NCBI GenBank assembly: GCA_002299195.1
Contig: DBOA01000164.1
Coordinates: 1 to 5,697 of the forward strand
DNA from: Sphingomonadales bacterium UBA658
GTDB taxonomy: Bacteria > Pseudomonadota > Alphaproteobacteria > Sphingomonadales > Sphingomonadaceae
Direction: 5' to 3'
DNA length: 5,697 nucleotides
Positions 5,257-5,697 of the stretch are shown here, one piece after another. The stretch's first letter is position 1; each line of letters starts with the position of its first letter. Under the pieces are notes generated by a model. The model worked only from the letters and a program-made list of their open reading frames with translations, was not told where the DNA came from and ran no database searches. The position numbers and the translations under genes were made by a program.

Positions 5257-5697
5257 CTACCAACCACCCGAAGCACCGCCGCCGCCGAAGCTGCCGCCGC
5301 CTCCGCCAAAACCGCCGCCGCCGAAGCCGCCACCACCACCGCCGAAGCCACCGCCACCGCCCCAGATAATGACCGGAGCGATGCCGCCACGCCGGTGCTT
5401 GCGCCCGCCACCGTTCGTCGATCGGATCATGGGCAGAAATACAAAGAAGATCATGAACAGGATGAAGATAATCGCACCGAACGGTATGCCTTCGTCCTTG
5501 CCCTGACGTTGCTGCGCCGCTTGCGCAATTTTGGCGGCTTCGTCGGCTGGTAACTCAAGCTGCGTGACGATGCGGTCGACACCGGCATTGATACCACCGG
5601 CAAAATCGCCCGCCTTGAAACATGGGGTGATATCGTTGCGAATGATGGTCGATGACAAGCCGTCGGTCAGGACGGGTTCAAGACCATAGCCAACCTC
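5257..5697 (-). CDS. TPM-domain membrane protein with glycine-rich tail (YgcG-like), N-terminus outside the window
   Basis: The frame is open to the right edge, so 146 C-terminal residues are visible and the start is missing. Visible residues 1-50 are the end of a TPM domain: EVGYGLEPVLTDG, then TIIRNDITPCFKAGDFAGGI and GVDRIV, very typical of the family. A basic/polar linker leads to a membrane segment (about 70-91, IPFGAIIFILFMIFFVFLPMI), a basic stretch RKHRRG, and a tail of glycine runs broken by phenylalanine and serine (113-146) ending GGGGASGGW. Full-length relatives usually have a signal peptide and a periplasmic TPM domain, so the glycine tail would be cytoplasmic; that cannot be checked here. 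These genes often follow a lemA gene, which may lie just beyond the right edge (inference). It ends in TAG 11 bases before the second TPM gene and is surely co-transcribed with it. Function is not established; beta-propeller phosphatase is a common but weakly supported label. Confidence 0.9.
   Translation of the reverse strand, partial: EVGYGLEPVLTDGLSSTIIRNDITPCFKAGDFAGGINAGVDRIVTQLELPADEAAKIAQAAQQRQGKDEGIPFGAIIFILFMIFFVFLPMIRSTNGGGRKHRRGGIAPVIIWGGGGGFGGGGGGFGGGGFGGGGGSFGGGGASGGW
5260..5361 (-). repeat. Low-complexity GGC/GGT codon repeat encoding the glycine-rich tail
   Basis: About 100 bases made of imperfect repeats of glycine codons (GGC/GGT, seen as gcc/acc on the plus strand) with TTT/TTC phenylalanine codons inserted, giving blocks such as GGGGGF, GGGGGGF, GGGGF and GGGGGSF and ending in ASGGW. 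The codon mixture is uneven, and the run is in frame and part of the upstream TPM protein. Such tracts can vary in length by slippage. Confidence 0.85.

Noticed and set aside
5257..5658. A complete 133-residue small protein starting at TTG (5658)
   Set aside because: The frame stays open to the window edge and the upstream residues EVGYGLEPVLTDG belong to the TPM domain, so this is an internal leucine codon of a larger protein.

Overview
The window reads as an ordinary chromosomal stretch of a moderately GC-rich alphaproteobacterium, most likely a member of the Sphingomonadales. The assignment rests on the kind of proteins encoded: a long-chain polyprenyl diphosphate synthase, a full-length HrpB helicase, and a bacterial homologue of the mitochondrial complex I accessory subunit NDUFS4, which is characteristic of alphaproteobacteria. 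It also rests on my recollection of similar sphingomonad proteins, which I could not check by database search. There are no RNA genes, insertion sequences, CRISPR arrays or phage genes that I can support.

Layout. Positions 1-62 hold the first 20 codons of a chorismate mutase on the minus strand, running out of the left edge. A 96-base divergent intergenic region (63-158) separates it from a plus-strand series: an IspB-type polyprenyl diphosphate synthase (159-1172), the ATP-dependent helicase HrpB (1238-3709) and a 92-residue NDUFS4-like complex I subunit (3766-4044). Gaps in this series are 65 and 56 bases, with no convincing terminator, so read-through is possible. From the right edge a minus-strand series runs towards it: the C-terminal part of a TPM-domain membrane protein with a glycine-rich tail (5257-5697, start outside the window), a second TPM-domain membrane protein (4556-5245) and a Nudix hydrolase (4041-4559). 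The second and third overlap in an ATGA, and the first and second are 11 bases apart, which indicates one transcript. The two series meet head-on at 4041-4044, where a TTAA contains both stop codons.

Functional links. The polyprenyl synthase makes the isoprenoid tail of ubiquinone and the NDUFS4-like protein belongs to the enzyme that reduces ubiquinone. Chorismate, the substrate of the divergent mutase, is also the precursor of the ubiquinone ring. This is a suggestive metabolic neighbourhood but could be coincidence. The two TPM proteins probably act together at the membrane, and their role is not established. No stretch over 300 bases lacks a gene. I see no clearly new biological system; the least understood part is the TPM-TPM-Nudix operon on the right.
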